Of a stretch of 64,000 nucleotides of DNA, positions 23,118-34,704 are shown piece after piece (positions within the stretch are counted from its first letter, which is position 1; each line of letters starts with the position of its first letter). This DNA comes from Humulus lupulus (Eukaryota > Streptophyta > Magnoliopsida > Rosales > Cannabaceae). The position numbers were made by a program, and so were the translations under genes. The stretch covers positions 228,534,360 to 228,598,359 of the forward strand of contig NC_084793.1 of assembly GCF_963169125.1 (NCBI RefSeq). Direction: 5' to 3'. A model generated the notes under the pieces. It made no database searches. It was not told the origin of the DNA and saw only the letters and a program-made list of their open reading frames with translations.

Positions 23118-24051
23118 TGTGAGGCTTGGAAGAGCAAAGGAAAGAAAGTTTCCTTATTTATCATTGTCTTCTTTTCTTTGTTTGAAATTAGAGAAAATAA
23201 TATTAAGTAAGAGATATTATATATGTGATTCATTTTATTAGTTTCCTTTTGCTAATTTTGAGTAAGTGAAAAATTGGAATTTTATTGTGTGAGTTGTCAT
23301 GCTTAGGAAAGGTAGTGAGCAAGGAAAGAGTTGCAATTTTAAAATTCCTGAAACTCTGGACCTAAAATGACCATAACTGGAGCGTAGGAGTCCGATTCTT
23401 GGTATCATTAGAAATATAATTCAATTATCTACAACTTTTTAGAGATAATATTTTTCTAAAATCATGGTGTAACCAGGTCAAAAATGGGTCTCACGTTACA
23501 TGATGGTTGGGTTTCGAAAAACCCACTTCGAATTTCTAATCTTCTTTTTCCTTAACCTAGCTATCACCTATAAATAGGTCCTTAAGCCTCTTTCTATCTG
23601 TTTTGAAACCCTACCTGCCCATCTAGAGAGTGAAAGAGAGACGACCACTAGAGAAAGAAAGAAGAGAAAGAAGGAAGGGTAGGAAGAAGAAGAAGGAAGA
23701 GAAGAGAAGAGAAAGAAGGACTTCAAGTCTAGGTTTGTGTTCTTGATTCTTTAGTGGTTGAAATCCTTTAAACCAATTCCTCATCTTATTGATGCTAAGA
23801 GCATGTTTCTTCTTTTCTTTGTGTGAGTTTCAAGAACCCTAGGTATTGTCCAAAGAAGAAGGCTGTAGTTTTGAGTCTTTAATTTTGAGCAATGAGGTAA
23901 TGGAACATCTATCCTTATTATTGTTTTATTGTAGCTATGATCTCTTTAGATATAATGTTGGTGTATTGTTTCACTGGTTTATTGGTTTATGTTCCCTTGT
24001 ATGTTTTGTTAATTCTTCTCTATCTTGTAATTTATAGAAACATGAAAAAGA
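23115..24051 (+). repeat. LTR fragment related to element 3 LTRs
   Basis: CTTTGTGTGAGTTTCAAGAACC (about 23818), the TTTTGAGTCTTTAATTTTGAG phrase and a CTGGACCT...ATAACT block parallel 27750-27815 and 36707-36730 of the element 3 LTRs in the same order. A TATA box TATAAATAG lies at 23569-23577, followed by a purine-rich leader. The fragment is cut at 24052 by the next LTR. The left boundary is uncertain. Confidence 0.55.
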
Positions 24052-26052
24052 TGTTAGGATTAATGCCCTAAAAACATGTAAAGACATTTGATTGAATTAA
24101 GTAAAAGTACAATTTTATTATATTTGAATGTTATAATTATTGTTTGAATTAATTATGTAATAATATGAAGAAAATTCCTTATTCATTCATGAGAATATGA
24201 TCTTGTATTAGTAAGAGAGATTAAGATCATATATAATGAATAAAAATAGTCAGTAACATATTAAAGCAAGGAAACTTTAATGAATGGTTACTAGTGCGGT
24301 TTACTAAGCATACAAGATGCAAGTAATCTAGATTTCGATTACTAATGTGGATAGACATCTTAGTAAAGATGTTGTATATAATAAATATTATATATGACAA
24401 GACCGGTGAGAATTAATTATCTTTATAAACTTGTTGTTTGACATAAATATATTCTTATCATAATAAATGATCATTTGTAGACCCGTCTAAATCTTGAGTA
24501 TTCATGAACTCCTGTTTGTGTTTATTGGATCTTTTGATTCGCTCGTTAATGTTTCTTAGTATAATGATGCTAATGACTTTTGTTTTGGAAATTCAATATC
24601 ATGAATGACTGGGAACATGATTTACAATAATAGAATTCATAATTTCTTGACGGATCGAATATTGGTTCCCTAAAGGGTTAATTCTGGAATTGAATAGTTA
24701 TTGAGCTCAAATCTATAATTTTATTATAGATTAATTATTCGCTAGTGAATTAATGGTACTTAAGGATCAAGAGGTAATTAGAAGCGTAAAATGGTAATCT
24801 TGACCATCTCTAATTAACGAACCAATAAATGGAGGACAAAACTACATTTATTGATTATATCAATGGACTACATGAGAAAAGTTTGTAAATATAATTCTAT
24901 AAATACTTAGAGTGCAATTCCATATTTATAATGGAGTAATCATGGAATTAGTAAATAGCATTATTCTTTTAAAGAGTTTAATTAATAATCTGGTATATTG
25001 GAGCTTCGTATTATAGGTCCATGGTCCCCAAATCACCCCTGTCCTACACTGTCAAGGGTAAGGATGTCAAAAGAAAGATTTGTAGAGAGGACTTAATTGC
25101 AAATGAATTAATTTTTCAGGACAGGGAAATAATAATATGATAATTATGGGTAATTGATTAATTATTTAACTATATAGTTTTTATTTTGAAAAACTATAGG
25201 TTTAAATAAATATTAATCATGTTTTGATTAAAATATAGAGAGATTAATAATTATCTTATTTATAACAAGATATTTATTTATTTAAAATTGATATTTTAAG
25301 ATAAAGTTAATTTTGAATTAATTGATATTTGTTTTGGGATAAATATATTGTCTTAAATATTAATTAAATAAACAAATGAGAAAATTAAGGATGAACCTAA
25401 GGGTGTGGTCGACACACTCACTGTATTGTGAGTGTGGCGTCACAAACAAAGATTTCCTATCTTTGGGATTTGAATTTTGAATTTCAAATAATTTTTTTAT
25501 TTAATTATCATTTTTAAATATGATTTAAATTAAATAATTAAATAGGATATAACTGATCAATTTTATTTTAAATAAAATATAGATTAATTAAATTAGTTAA
25601 TTGTCTTTATAAACCTGAAAATAAGCGATACTTTTAAAAAGAGGTGGTTTTCATAGACTATCAAATTCTCTCTATGAAAAGAAAGCAATAGATTTTTCTA
25701 AACCTCAAAAACTATTCAATACATCTTCTCTCTATCAAACCTCTCTAGATCTCATGTGTTGAGTACATCTAGAGAGTCCTAAATCAACCTTTTGAATCCT
25801 AGCCCACACATGTCCTTGTGTGTTTGAGGATTGGTCTGGATGATCAAGGTGTGAGATTTCAGAATCTGAATTGGAAGATCGCTGATTTATACAAAAAGAT
25901 TCGTGGATACTTGATAGGCTTCAAGATGTAATCTCTAATCTATTTGTATGTGATTTAATATTTCTATATATGGGTGATCCTAGCTGGTATTAATAATTTA
26001 AAAAAAAACCCATTTCGCTGTGTATCTCCGATTTACACTTTTAAGACCAACA
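24052..26052 (+). repeat. copia-like 5' LTR, about 2.0 kb
   Basis: Starts TGTTAGGATTAATGCCC and ends AGACCAACA, immediately followed by ATTGGTACCTTAGC, a decayed form of the ATTGGTATCAGAGC primer site. Leader-like CT-rich sequence at 25660-25760 resembles copia LTRs. No target duplication can be tested because the 3' end of the element is not identified. It may belong to a large non-coding (LARD-type) element. Confidence 0.65.
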
Positions 26053-26830
26053 ATTGGTACCTTAGCTATCTACATATATATATTATATGCTGTGTGAGTT
26101 TCTTGCATTTATTATTATATGTATGTTTATATGTATATTGAATGGATGGATATATTTTTTGAATATATGGTTGAATGATGGATCGTTAATTATATGGTGC
26201 TATTGGGTAGGAATTTGATTTTTTATATCTTGTGTAAGCCATACAAGGGCATAGGATTTTTGTAGATTTATTTTTGAAATATGTATTTTACAAATCTATA
26301 CAAAAGAAGAGAAGGGACCCGAGCATTTCAGCCCGAGCCCTAGCTGCACTAGACCGAGCCGCGACTCCCTGCGCACCGCACATGCGACGAGCCTCCAGGT
26401 GCACCTGCTCTTGCCTGCACACCCGAGTGCCCAGCCTGAGCCTCCCTGCTTCCGTGTGCGCCCCAGGCCTCCTAAGCCCCGTGCTTGCGCGCTGCCTTGG
26501 GCTGAGCCCTTGCTTCACGTGCACACAACACCTTGAACCTCTGTGTCTTGTGCAGCCAACCATCTAGCCGCGAGCCATCCCGAGCCCTTTTGGCTCTACC
26601 TTGTGCTGCCGGACCTAGTGATCTAGGGAACCATTCTTGGTCCCCAAGTTAGATCCTAATTTTGTGCAATTATCTTTTATTTAATTAAATTTTAAATTAT
26701 TTGAATTTAAAAGTTTAATTAACTATCTTATTTTATTTATTAGAAATTTAAAAAATCTCTTAATTGGTTATCTTAAGTATAAAAAATTAGTTGAATTTGA
26801 TTATTTAATTATTCAACTAAATTAAAAATA
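26053..26830 (+). other. primer site and leader of the copia-like element, with GC island
   Basis: A primer-site relic at 26053-26066, then about 260 AT-rich bases. A sharply GC-rich block follows at about 26320-26600 (GAGCCCTAGCTGC..., TGCGCACCGCACATGCGACG), then AT-rich sequence up to the element 3 insertion. Overlapping open frames on both strands of the GC block (26274-26567) look compositional, and I do not call a gene. Confidence 0.5.
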
Positions 26831-29800
26831 TGAAGCACACTAATTTTTTTTAAATTAATTAATTTTGTGCTATGTTTTATTAATAATTGTTAAGTGTTAG
26901 AAATTATTTTAATTGTTTAGTAGGAATTATGTGAATTTAATTGTTAGTTGTTTTATTTATTTTTTAATTTAATTTGTAAGTACAATGAGTTTTGGTTAAA
27001 TGCACCAAGGTGCATGGTTAGTAGAAATGCACCTTAGCACTTGTATGTGTGCATGTCTATGATTGCATGGTGAGCAACCAATGATTTTTCCCATGCATTA
27101 TTCTAGATTTTTCCCTTATTAATTAATTAGTTTTGTTTTATTATTTTTATTAAATTAAAAAGAGGATTAATGGGAAAAGTAAATAGGGTAAGCTTTTGTG
27201 TTCCACAAATAAGAATTGGGAAACAAGTGTAGAAAAAAGGAGTTGCCTTTTTTTTATTTCCCTTAACCCTGGACCTAGCCTCAGAAAAACGGGCATAACT
27301 TTGGCTTGGGACATTTCCTTTTCCCACTAGCTGGGGTTCGGCCACTGGGGCCTCTATAAGAACAAAGAGAACATGCGAGTTCTCATTTTGGCTTGGTGGC
27401 TGCCATGTGCTTAGAGAGAAGGGAGAGATAGAGCTCGAGTTCTAGAGAGAGAGGGAGAGAAGAAAAATGTGAAGGAGAAGAGAAGGAGAAGAGAAAAGAG
27501 GAGAAGGTCAAGGCTAGTGAACTTAAGGAATGGGTTGAGGTTTATAGTTTTGTTTTTCATTATTGTTTTTATATCTTCTTCTTGATTCTAAGCAAGACAA
27601 AATGATGGTGATTAGGTTTGATTGTGTTGCAAAAACTTAGAAGGTTGGTGGCTAGGGTTCGAAATCCCTAGGGTAAGTATGTGGTTTATGGTGTTTTTGT
27701 TAGTTTCTACTTACTCTTGAATCCAAGATCCCTTATTGTTTCTCTCTTCTTTGTGTGGATTTCAAAACCCTAGGGGTAATCAAGTGGTGGCCGAATTTTT
27801 GAATCTTTGATTTTCTACCAAGAAAGGTAACAGTTTTCTCTACCTTCATTGATTGGATGAATCCATTCTTGGTTATGGTTTTTATGGTATTTTATGGTTT
27901 GGTCAATATAGGTTAATGATGAAAGGTTGTGATTTGTTTGTATTGGGTTTTGTCATGCTTTCATGGATGTTGATGGAAGGGGTCTTGATATGAGGATTTT
28001 GGAATGAGTTTATTGGTATTGTGTTCATGATTGGTGTCATGAAGTTTTGGCCTTGTGTGTATGATTTAAGATGGTTTGATTTTTTTTATTGCATGCTAAT
28101 GGTAACATTAAAATGCATAAAAATGGTGTAGAAACATGCTAGGGTTCATGTCAATGTGAATGTGGATGAGATTATTGGTATTTTATTTTTAATGTTCATA
28201 TGGGTTTCGACCTATAGAGGTTATTAATGCATGTTGGTCATTTTATTTTATTTGATGTCACATATACTCATTAGAAACATGATAGGTTGTTTTGTTAAAT
28301 TTGGAAATTTGTTTTAAGTCCCTTACAAATGATGATCTAATTAGTATATGGAGTTTTGGTCTAAGCAATTGATTAAACATGATTAAATGTGAGTTTTATG
28401 TTAATTATGCTTGCTTTTTTTATTTATTTATAAATTGTGAGTATAATGGTAGATTAATGTTTTGAATTGCACATATGCATTCTCAAAATGGTATTTTATT
28501 TTAAAAGTAAATAAAATGGCATATTTTTTTCACATGTTAATAGTGTTTTTGTCAAATTAATACATGCAGATTTTTTTTTGTTTTGTAAATTTTATGAAAA
28601 GAAAATATAGTTTTAATCCAAGTTTGTAATTTGATTGAATAAATAGTTGCTGTAATTTTTGGTAAATAGTAAGAAAAGTCTTTTAAATGAGATAAATAAA
28701 AACATGTGCATCAAATAAGTTAAACCCTAAGCTATGTGTATTATAAATGTAGTATTTTAAAAATGTAAATATGTATTTTCATATTATTATTTATGTGCAG
28801 TATTTTTTATTTAAAATGTGAAAAAGATTATGGTTTAAATTCATTTTTGATGTTTAAACAAAATAATAGTTTCTGAAACTTAGGGTTATAAAGATAAAAT
28901 GATTATTTTATTTAAGATAAACAAGCCCTACACCCTAATAAATTAAATCATAAATAATATATGTGAAAATGTAATATCCAACACTTTAATTATGAATTTT
29001 CACATTTAAAAATATGTATTTTTTTTAGATGAGAAAACATTTATTTTCCAAAGGAAACAAGAAACTTATTTAGTTATTTAAATAGCTACAAATTTTGTCA
29101 CATTTTTTATGCTATTTAAATAATTAATGGAATTATTATTTATGAGAAATTAGAAAAGGCTTATTGGATTATTTTATAAAGTAAATATGCTACATTAAAA
29201 TTTGTTTAACAAATTTTGGGATTTAGAGAAACTATTTATGGCAAGTAAATTTGTTGCTGAATTTTGTTTGAAGAGGCAAGAAATAAGAATGTAGGAATTA
29301 TCGTTTTAAAACGTTAGATTTTAAGAACGCTCCCACATATGCATGTCGCATGCAAATGTATTTTTACGTTGAAATATATGTATATTATTCAAACACATGA
29401 TTTTTACTTTGTAACTATGAAATGTTAATAGGTAGAGTTAGCATTATTCTTTTATGATTTTATGTGGAAATATTGTATGCTTGCAATTATTGAGCAACTT
29501 GTGCCATGTGTGCATGGTCCATGTACACGTGGGGTATATGTGTTGGGCATGAGTATTTTTATGTGATTCTAAGAGACGACATTTGGTTATGATTATAGGC
29601 TCATTGTGAAGTTTTTCTCATTTTTGCTTTGCTCGGACCTGAGGTAAGGAAGTTAGATAGAATTTCTATGTTTATACTATGAAATGGTAAGACTTGTATG
29701 TTACAAGGAATAATGTGCTATATTTTGATGATAAACCATGTGATATGGAAAATAGAATTCTATCTTGAAATGTTATGACAAGTATGATGCAACATGTATT

Positions 29801-30578
29801 TCATTTGTTTTGATGTGAAATGGATTACATGTCTTTGTATGATGAATGAAAAGTGATTGTTGCTAGTGTGCTGAACGCAACACAACAAAGAAGTTACTAA
29901 GGATATGACGTAACTCAGAGGGCAGAGGCGTCGTGGTTATTCAAGGACCTGAGATCCAGTTTACCTCATAGATGAGGTTTTACCAGCCCAGTTATACTGG
30001 TTACCTCAAGATGTGACTTGGACAACAGAGGTGACATGATCACAAATAGTATGCTTATGTTGAATGAATGTGATGTATGACTATGTTTTTATTTTCGATT
30101 ATGAGATATGAGTATGATGATATTATGAATTGTTCTATTATGTTATACATGTCTTTCTTGTCTTATCTTTGATTTTGTTGTACTACCTTACTGTGCTTTT
30201 AGCTCACCCCCTTACTTTCTCCCTTTCAGGTAATAAATAGGGGTTTCTCTCTGGCACGCGCTTTGATGTGGGGAGTTTTTACGTCTGGGTGTGTATGGCG
30301 TGGGGGTTTCCTATGAACGAATAAACGATCAGCATAAGCACCGAGTTTTAAAGAACTATGTTATGGACTTTATTTTTAAATATGTGAGTGGGACTTAAAC
30401 TTTTTATTTTTATTTTATTTAAACATTGCATATGAACACTTTATTTTTTAATTTTAAACTATTGGGCCCAAACTTGCATGTTTTATCGAGGCCCCACAGA
30501 ATTTATCTTTTAATATTTTTCTAATTATCTATGAGATAAGTGACATTTTTACAAAGAAATAGAATAAGGTACTTTACA
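26831..30578 (+). repeat. 5' LTR of element 3, 3,748 bp
   Basis: From TGAAGCACACTAA to CTTTACA, two bases before the primer site. A TATA-like TCTATAAGAAC lies at about 27353, followed by a purine-rich stretch (27417-27510). A strong donor CTAGG|GTAAGTATG lies at 27673 and an acceptor CTTTCTCCCTTTCAG|GTAA ends at 30229. Much of the rest is AT-rich without ORFs. Confidence 0.9.
27673..30229 (+). promoter_or_regulatory. putative 2.56 kb intron in the element 3 LTR
   Basis: Donor GGTAAGTATG and a pyrimidine-rich acceptor ACTTTCTCCCTTTCAG are retained in the 3' LTR (37384 and 59004, now far apart because of insertions). The position, a donor after the purine-rich leader and an acceptor about 350 bases from the LTR end after AGCTCAC, parallels LTR 1, LTR 2 and solo LTR A. 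Confidence 0.5.
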
Positions 30579-30580
30579 AA

Positions 30581-30596
30581 TGGTATCAAAGACAGG
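30581..30596 (+). promoter_or_regulatory. primer binding site of element 3
   Basis: TGGTATCAAAGACAGG, two bases after the LTR end. It is an initiator-Met-type site with one change from TGGTATCAGAGC in the first 10 bases. Confidence 0.88.
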
Positions 30597-30740
30597 TTGT
30601 TCATGTTTCCAAGGACATTCCCCATACATGCTAAAGACGGGAAAATCTCACCTCACTGCGTCGTATGTACTTGCTCTAAATGTTATCTATATTCTTTCCT
30701 ACTTTTAAATTTTGTAGTTTTGTAATTGCAGTTTAGAAAG

Positions 30741-31328
30741 ATGCCTCCTATTATTAGAACCAATAAGAAACAATTACTCAAAGAGATTCACGCGATACCT
30801 AAGGTTCAACTTGACGAGGATCACAACGATGGGAGGATTGTCATACTGAAAAGGACAGCGGTAGTTTGCAATTGTGTCCAGGGATTGATTAACAAAAGAG
30901 GGGAGTTGTTGTGGCCCATAGAGAAATATTGGGTGCTAAGGGAATCATTGTCTATATATCCCGAGGCTCTCCTTTAGTTGACCATGGCATGGCACGATGT
31001 TGTCCAGGATGATTTTGAATTTAGCACGTTCAAATACTCGATTTATAACCTCATAGACAATTACAATTTTAGTCGTTTGAAGCCAATCATGGTAAAGAAG
31101 GACGATGGAGAGATAGAGGAATGATTTGAGACGGTGCATGATTTGGAAAGGGAGATGGCGTGTCAAGAAGTAGTGCACGCCATACCAAAAGTGAGCGCTA
31201 GGATGAGGACATTGGCTAGCACTCCTGATTACTTCCACATTCTGGAAGACGTCTTCAACTACACTCAGGGGACAAGTCCACGATTGAGGACTAGAGTCCG
31301 TCTCAAATTTCCTTTCAATAAATGTTAA
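30741..31328 (+). pseudogene. unrecognised ORF between primer site and gag
   Basis: One reading frame of 195 codons from ATG 30741 to TAA 31326, broken only by TAG at 30975 and TGA at 31122. The encoded protein is charged (MPPIIRTNKKQLL..., VKKDDGEIEE) and has no motif I know. Usual Tekay elements go from leader directly to gag, so this is extra. An acceptor-like TTTTGTAATTGCAG ends at 30731, just before the ATG, with a donor-like GTATGT at 30663. It could be a captured fragment, an element-specific ORF like the pre-gag ORF of Ogre elements, or a remnant of another insertion. Confidence 0.5.
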
Positions 31329-31587
31329 CGAATAAAATGATACTTTTCTTAAGAACCCTTAAGAACTTGTGGATTTTATTATGGTTATTAAACACTTTAT
31401 GGGATGTTTGAATTTTGGAATAATTTTGAACAAACATTGAACATTATGGTTTAATATTTTCTCTTTTGCAAACTCTATTGGTGTGGATATGGAATGTATG
31501 ACAACTTTCATGAATTTCTTTAAGAACCAATCCATTATGCGATTTATTCTCTCTTATGACTTTCTTTTGGTGTCTTAGAATTTCATA
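31329..31587 (+). other. spacer before gag of element 3
   Basis: AT-rich, without coding potential. It ends in a pyrimidine-rich acceptor-like GACTTTCTTTTGGTGTCTTAG nine bases before the gag ATG, which would suit splicing of gag from an upstream leader exon. No transcript data. Confidence 0.4.
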
Positions 31588-32774
31588 ATGTCAACGAGAG
31601 GAAGAGGAGCAAGAGGAGGCGGGGGAAAAGGGAGATGCCAAGGAAGAGGTGCCTCTACAAGTTCTAACGCTACAAAAATTCCTGATCTGGGAATGCCACC
31701 AGCCCAACCAGCAGCCCCAACTGCACCGACCGTGGATTTGGCTGCAGAAATAGCGAGGTTGAGGGAACAACTGAGACAGAGGGATGAGGAGTTAACTCAA
31801 GCCAGGCAAGTACCCCAAGTGCCGCAAGTACCGGTGGCACAACCTGAGCCTTCAGTACCACCACCCGCACCACTACCTATGGCTTATGGATTTGAGCCAG
31901 TCTATGAGCACTTCAAAAAGCAAGCTCCACCTAATTTTGAAGGGAAAATTGACCCTATGGTGGCAGAGGATTGGTTGAAATCGGTAGAAGGCATATTTGA
32001 TCACATGGAGTTCAACGTTCATTAGAGGATTTCATGTACATCCCACCTACTCAAGTTGGATGCAAGAATATGGTGGGATGTGGTAAAGCAGACTCGTGAC
32101 TTGAATACTATGACCTGGGCGGACTTTGTTCAGGAATTTGGCAAGAAATACTACAGTGCAGCTGTGTTGGCAACCAGGGTGGACGAGTTCGTGACTTTGG
32201 TTCAAGGGAACCTTTCTGTTACCGACTATGCACATAAGTTTGATAGGTTGGCTAGGTTTGCACCTGAGATAGTACCAACAGAATCCATGCGGTCCAAAGG
32301 TTTATGAGAGGACTTAAGCCAATGATTGCTAGATATGTCAAGATGACCAGTGCAGAGGTGGTTAGTTATGTTGAGGTATTGGATAAGACACTCGAAGCAG
32401 AATACTTGGAGGACCGTATATGGAAGGATAGTGCTGCAAGAAGGGAGGCCAACAGAAACAAGGGTTTCCATGAGGGCAATAAGAGGAAGGCTAATGAAGA
32501 GTAGAACAGTGGAAATGACAAGAGGCCTAGACCCCCGGCAATAAATAACAACAATCATAACCACCACGACAACCGTAACAATCACAACAATGATCGTAAT
32601 CGCAGAAATCACTAGAACAACAAAGTTGAGCACCCATACTGCCCTAAATGTTTGTGACGACACTTTGGAGAATGCCAGGTCGACACCAACAAATGTTACA
32701 AGTGCGGTGAGGTAGGCCATCTGAAGAAGGATTGCCCACAGTGGAAAGCGGGGCAGGGCAGTAACAACAACCAA
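31588..32774 (+). pseudogene. gag: gag of element 3
   Basis: The ATG at 31588 starts a Gly/Arg-rich MSTRGRGARGGG, then a Pro/Val linker and the capsid domain (FEPVYEHFKKQAPPNFEGKI). A TAG occurs after FNVH (about 32023). The capsid domain resumes at 32056 with LDARIWWDVVKQTRD and TDYAHKFDRLARFAPE; a frameshift follows at about 32300. The CCHC knuckle CYKCGEVGHLKKDC (about 32696-32737) is intact. The preceding CPKC...HFGEC half carries a TGA. It is homologous to gag of elements 1 and 2 but clearly a different family. Confidence 0.9.
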
Positions 32775-34704
32775 GTGCTAGCAAGGGTTTTTGCATTGAC
32801 CCAAAAGGAAGCAGCCAATAGTAACATCGTGGTCACATGTCAGCTCCCTATTTCTGGTATGATATGTAGAGTCCTTATTGATTCTGGAGTAACTCACTCT
32901 TATGTTGCTATGAATGTGATTGATAAACTAGGTATGCCTTGTAAACCATTTGAGCGTAGTTTTAGTACAATGTTACCATTAGGAGACATGATGTCATCAA
33001 CTTGGTGGTTACAGTCAGCATATGTAATAGTAGAGGGCAGAGCGTGCCCAAAAAACCTTATAGAGTTAGACATACCAGACTACGATGCCATAATTGGCAT
33101 GGATTGGTTATCCAAATATGGAGCGACGATTGACTGTTGGCAAAAGACCGTGGAGTTTAGACCAGAGTAAGGAGAACTCTTTTCTTGTAAGGAAGAAGTG
33201 GCATGTTTTCATACATCCATAATATCGGCACTGGAAGCTCGGAATATGATGCAGCATGGGTGTTCGACATATCTGGCTAGTGTGGTGAATAAATCTAAGG
33301 AGATAGAGTTGAAACCAGAGAATGTCCACATCATTTGTGAGTTTTCGAAAGTATTTCATGAGGGATTACCAGGTTTACCCTCGGGCAGAGAAATCGAATT
33401 CGTGATCAAACTTGCACCATAAACAACACAAAAGCATCCTACTGAATGGCACCCACAAAGTTGAAAGAACTCAAGACCTAGCTACAAGAATTGTTGGATA
33501 AGGGATTTATAAGACCTAGTCATTCGCCATGTGGGGGCACCAGTCCTGTTTGTGAAAAAGAAGGGTGGAAGCATGATAATGTGTATCGATTACAGAGAAC
33601 TCAATAAGGTCACCATTAAGAACAAATATCCTTCGCCTGGGATAGATGACCTTTTTGATCAACTGCAAGGGACAACATTGTTCTCAAAGATTGATCTGCG
33701 ATCCGGGTACCATCAGTTGAAAGTAAAGGAAGGAGACATTCCTAAGACAACTTTCAAAACTCGCTACAAACATTATGAGTTCTTAGTGATGTCCTTTGGA
33801 CTCACTAATGACCCAACAACATTCATTGACATGATGAACAGAGTATTTAAAGACTACTTGGATAAGTCAATAGTAGTGTTTATAGATGACATCCTTATCT
33901 ACTCAAAGACCAAGGAAGAGCATGAGGAGCACCTGTGGTTGACACTAAATAGACTACGAGAGCATCAACTATATGCTAAGTTCTCTAGTGTGAGTATTGG
34001 TTGGAACAAGTGACTTTCCTAGGGCATATAGTGTCCAAGAATGGAATAGCAGTTGATCCGGCAAAGATCGAGGCCATTAGAGACTGGATCCAGCCAAAGA
34101 ATGCCTCAGGAGTTCGAAGCATCTTAGGGTTAGCGGGTTATTACAAGAATTTTTTCAAGGGTTTTTCAAAGATTGCCACACCCTTGACCAACTTGACCCG
34201 CAAACACCAGAAGTTCACATGGACTGAGAAATGTGAAGAAAGCTTTCAGACTATGAAGGATAAGTTAATCTTTGCACCTATCCTTTGTGTTGCCACAGAG
34301 GGCGGGAAGTTCGTGGTGTATTGCGACGCATCAAAGAACGGCTTAGGTTGTGTGTTGATGCGGAATGGGAAGGTGGTAGCTTATGCTTCAAGCAGCTCAA
34401 GGAATATGAGCAACGATATCCTAACCATGATCTTGAGTTAGCAGTAGTGGTGTTCGCAATGAAAATATGGAGACATTACCTTTATGGGAATAAGTGTGTA
34501 ATGTACACCGATCACAAAAGTCTGAAGTACTTCTTCACTCAGAAAGAACTGAATATGAGACATTGGAGGTGGTTAGAGTTAGTGAAGGACTATGATTGCG
34601 AAATTCTATACCACCCAGGCAAGGCCAATGTGGTTGCCGATGCATTGAGTAGGCGAGGACAAGGGAGTGTCTCAACTCTAACCAAGATAGAGATGCCTCT
34701 ATAG
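32775..34704 (+). pseudogene. pol: protease, reverse transcriptase and RNase H of element 3
   Basis: Protease at 32775-33170: VLIDSGVTHSYVAMN (DSGV instead of DSGA) and AIIGMDWLSKYGATIDC, ending in TAA. RT follows in pieces: 33198-33422 (HIICEFSKVFHEGLPGLP), then 33531-34013 with [31 protein letters not shown] and an intact FIDD at 33879-33890. A frameshift at about 34005 leads to 34001-34441 ([31 protein letters not shown]). RNase H continues in another frame to 34704 ([28 protein letters not shown]). At least four frame changes, so no functional polyprotein. Confidence 0.9.

Noticed and set aside
22967..23233. Leu/Ser repeat ORF
   Set aside because: Translation of the AG microsatellite.
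23846..24037. 63-residue ORF with a hydrophobic stretch
   Set aside because: It lies in LTR-derived sequence and resembles nothing; the corresponding element 3 LTR region does not keep the frame.
26274..26567. Two overlapping ORFs on opposite strands, Cys/Arg/Ala-rich
   Set aside because: Composition of the GC island keeps both strands open; no motif and no start context.
26826..26830. AAATA as target duplication of element 3
   Set aside because: The right flank is AAAGC; only three of five bases agree, so I do not claim a duplication.
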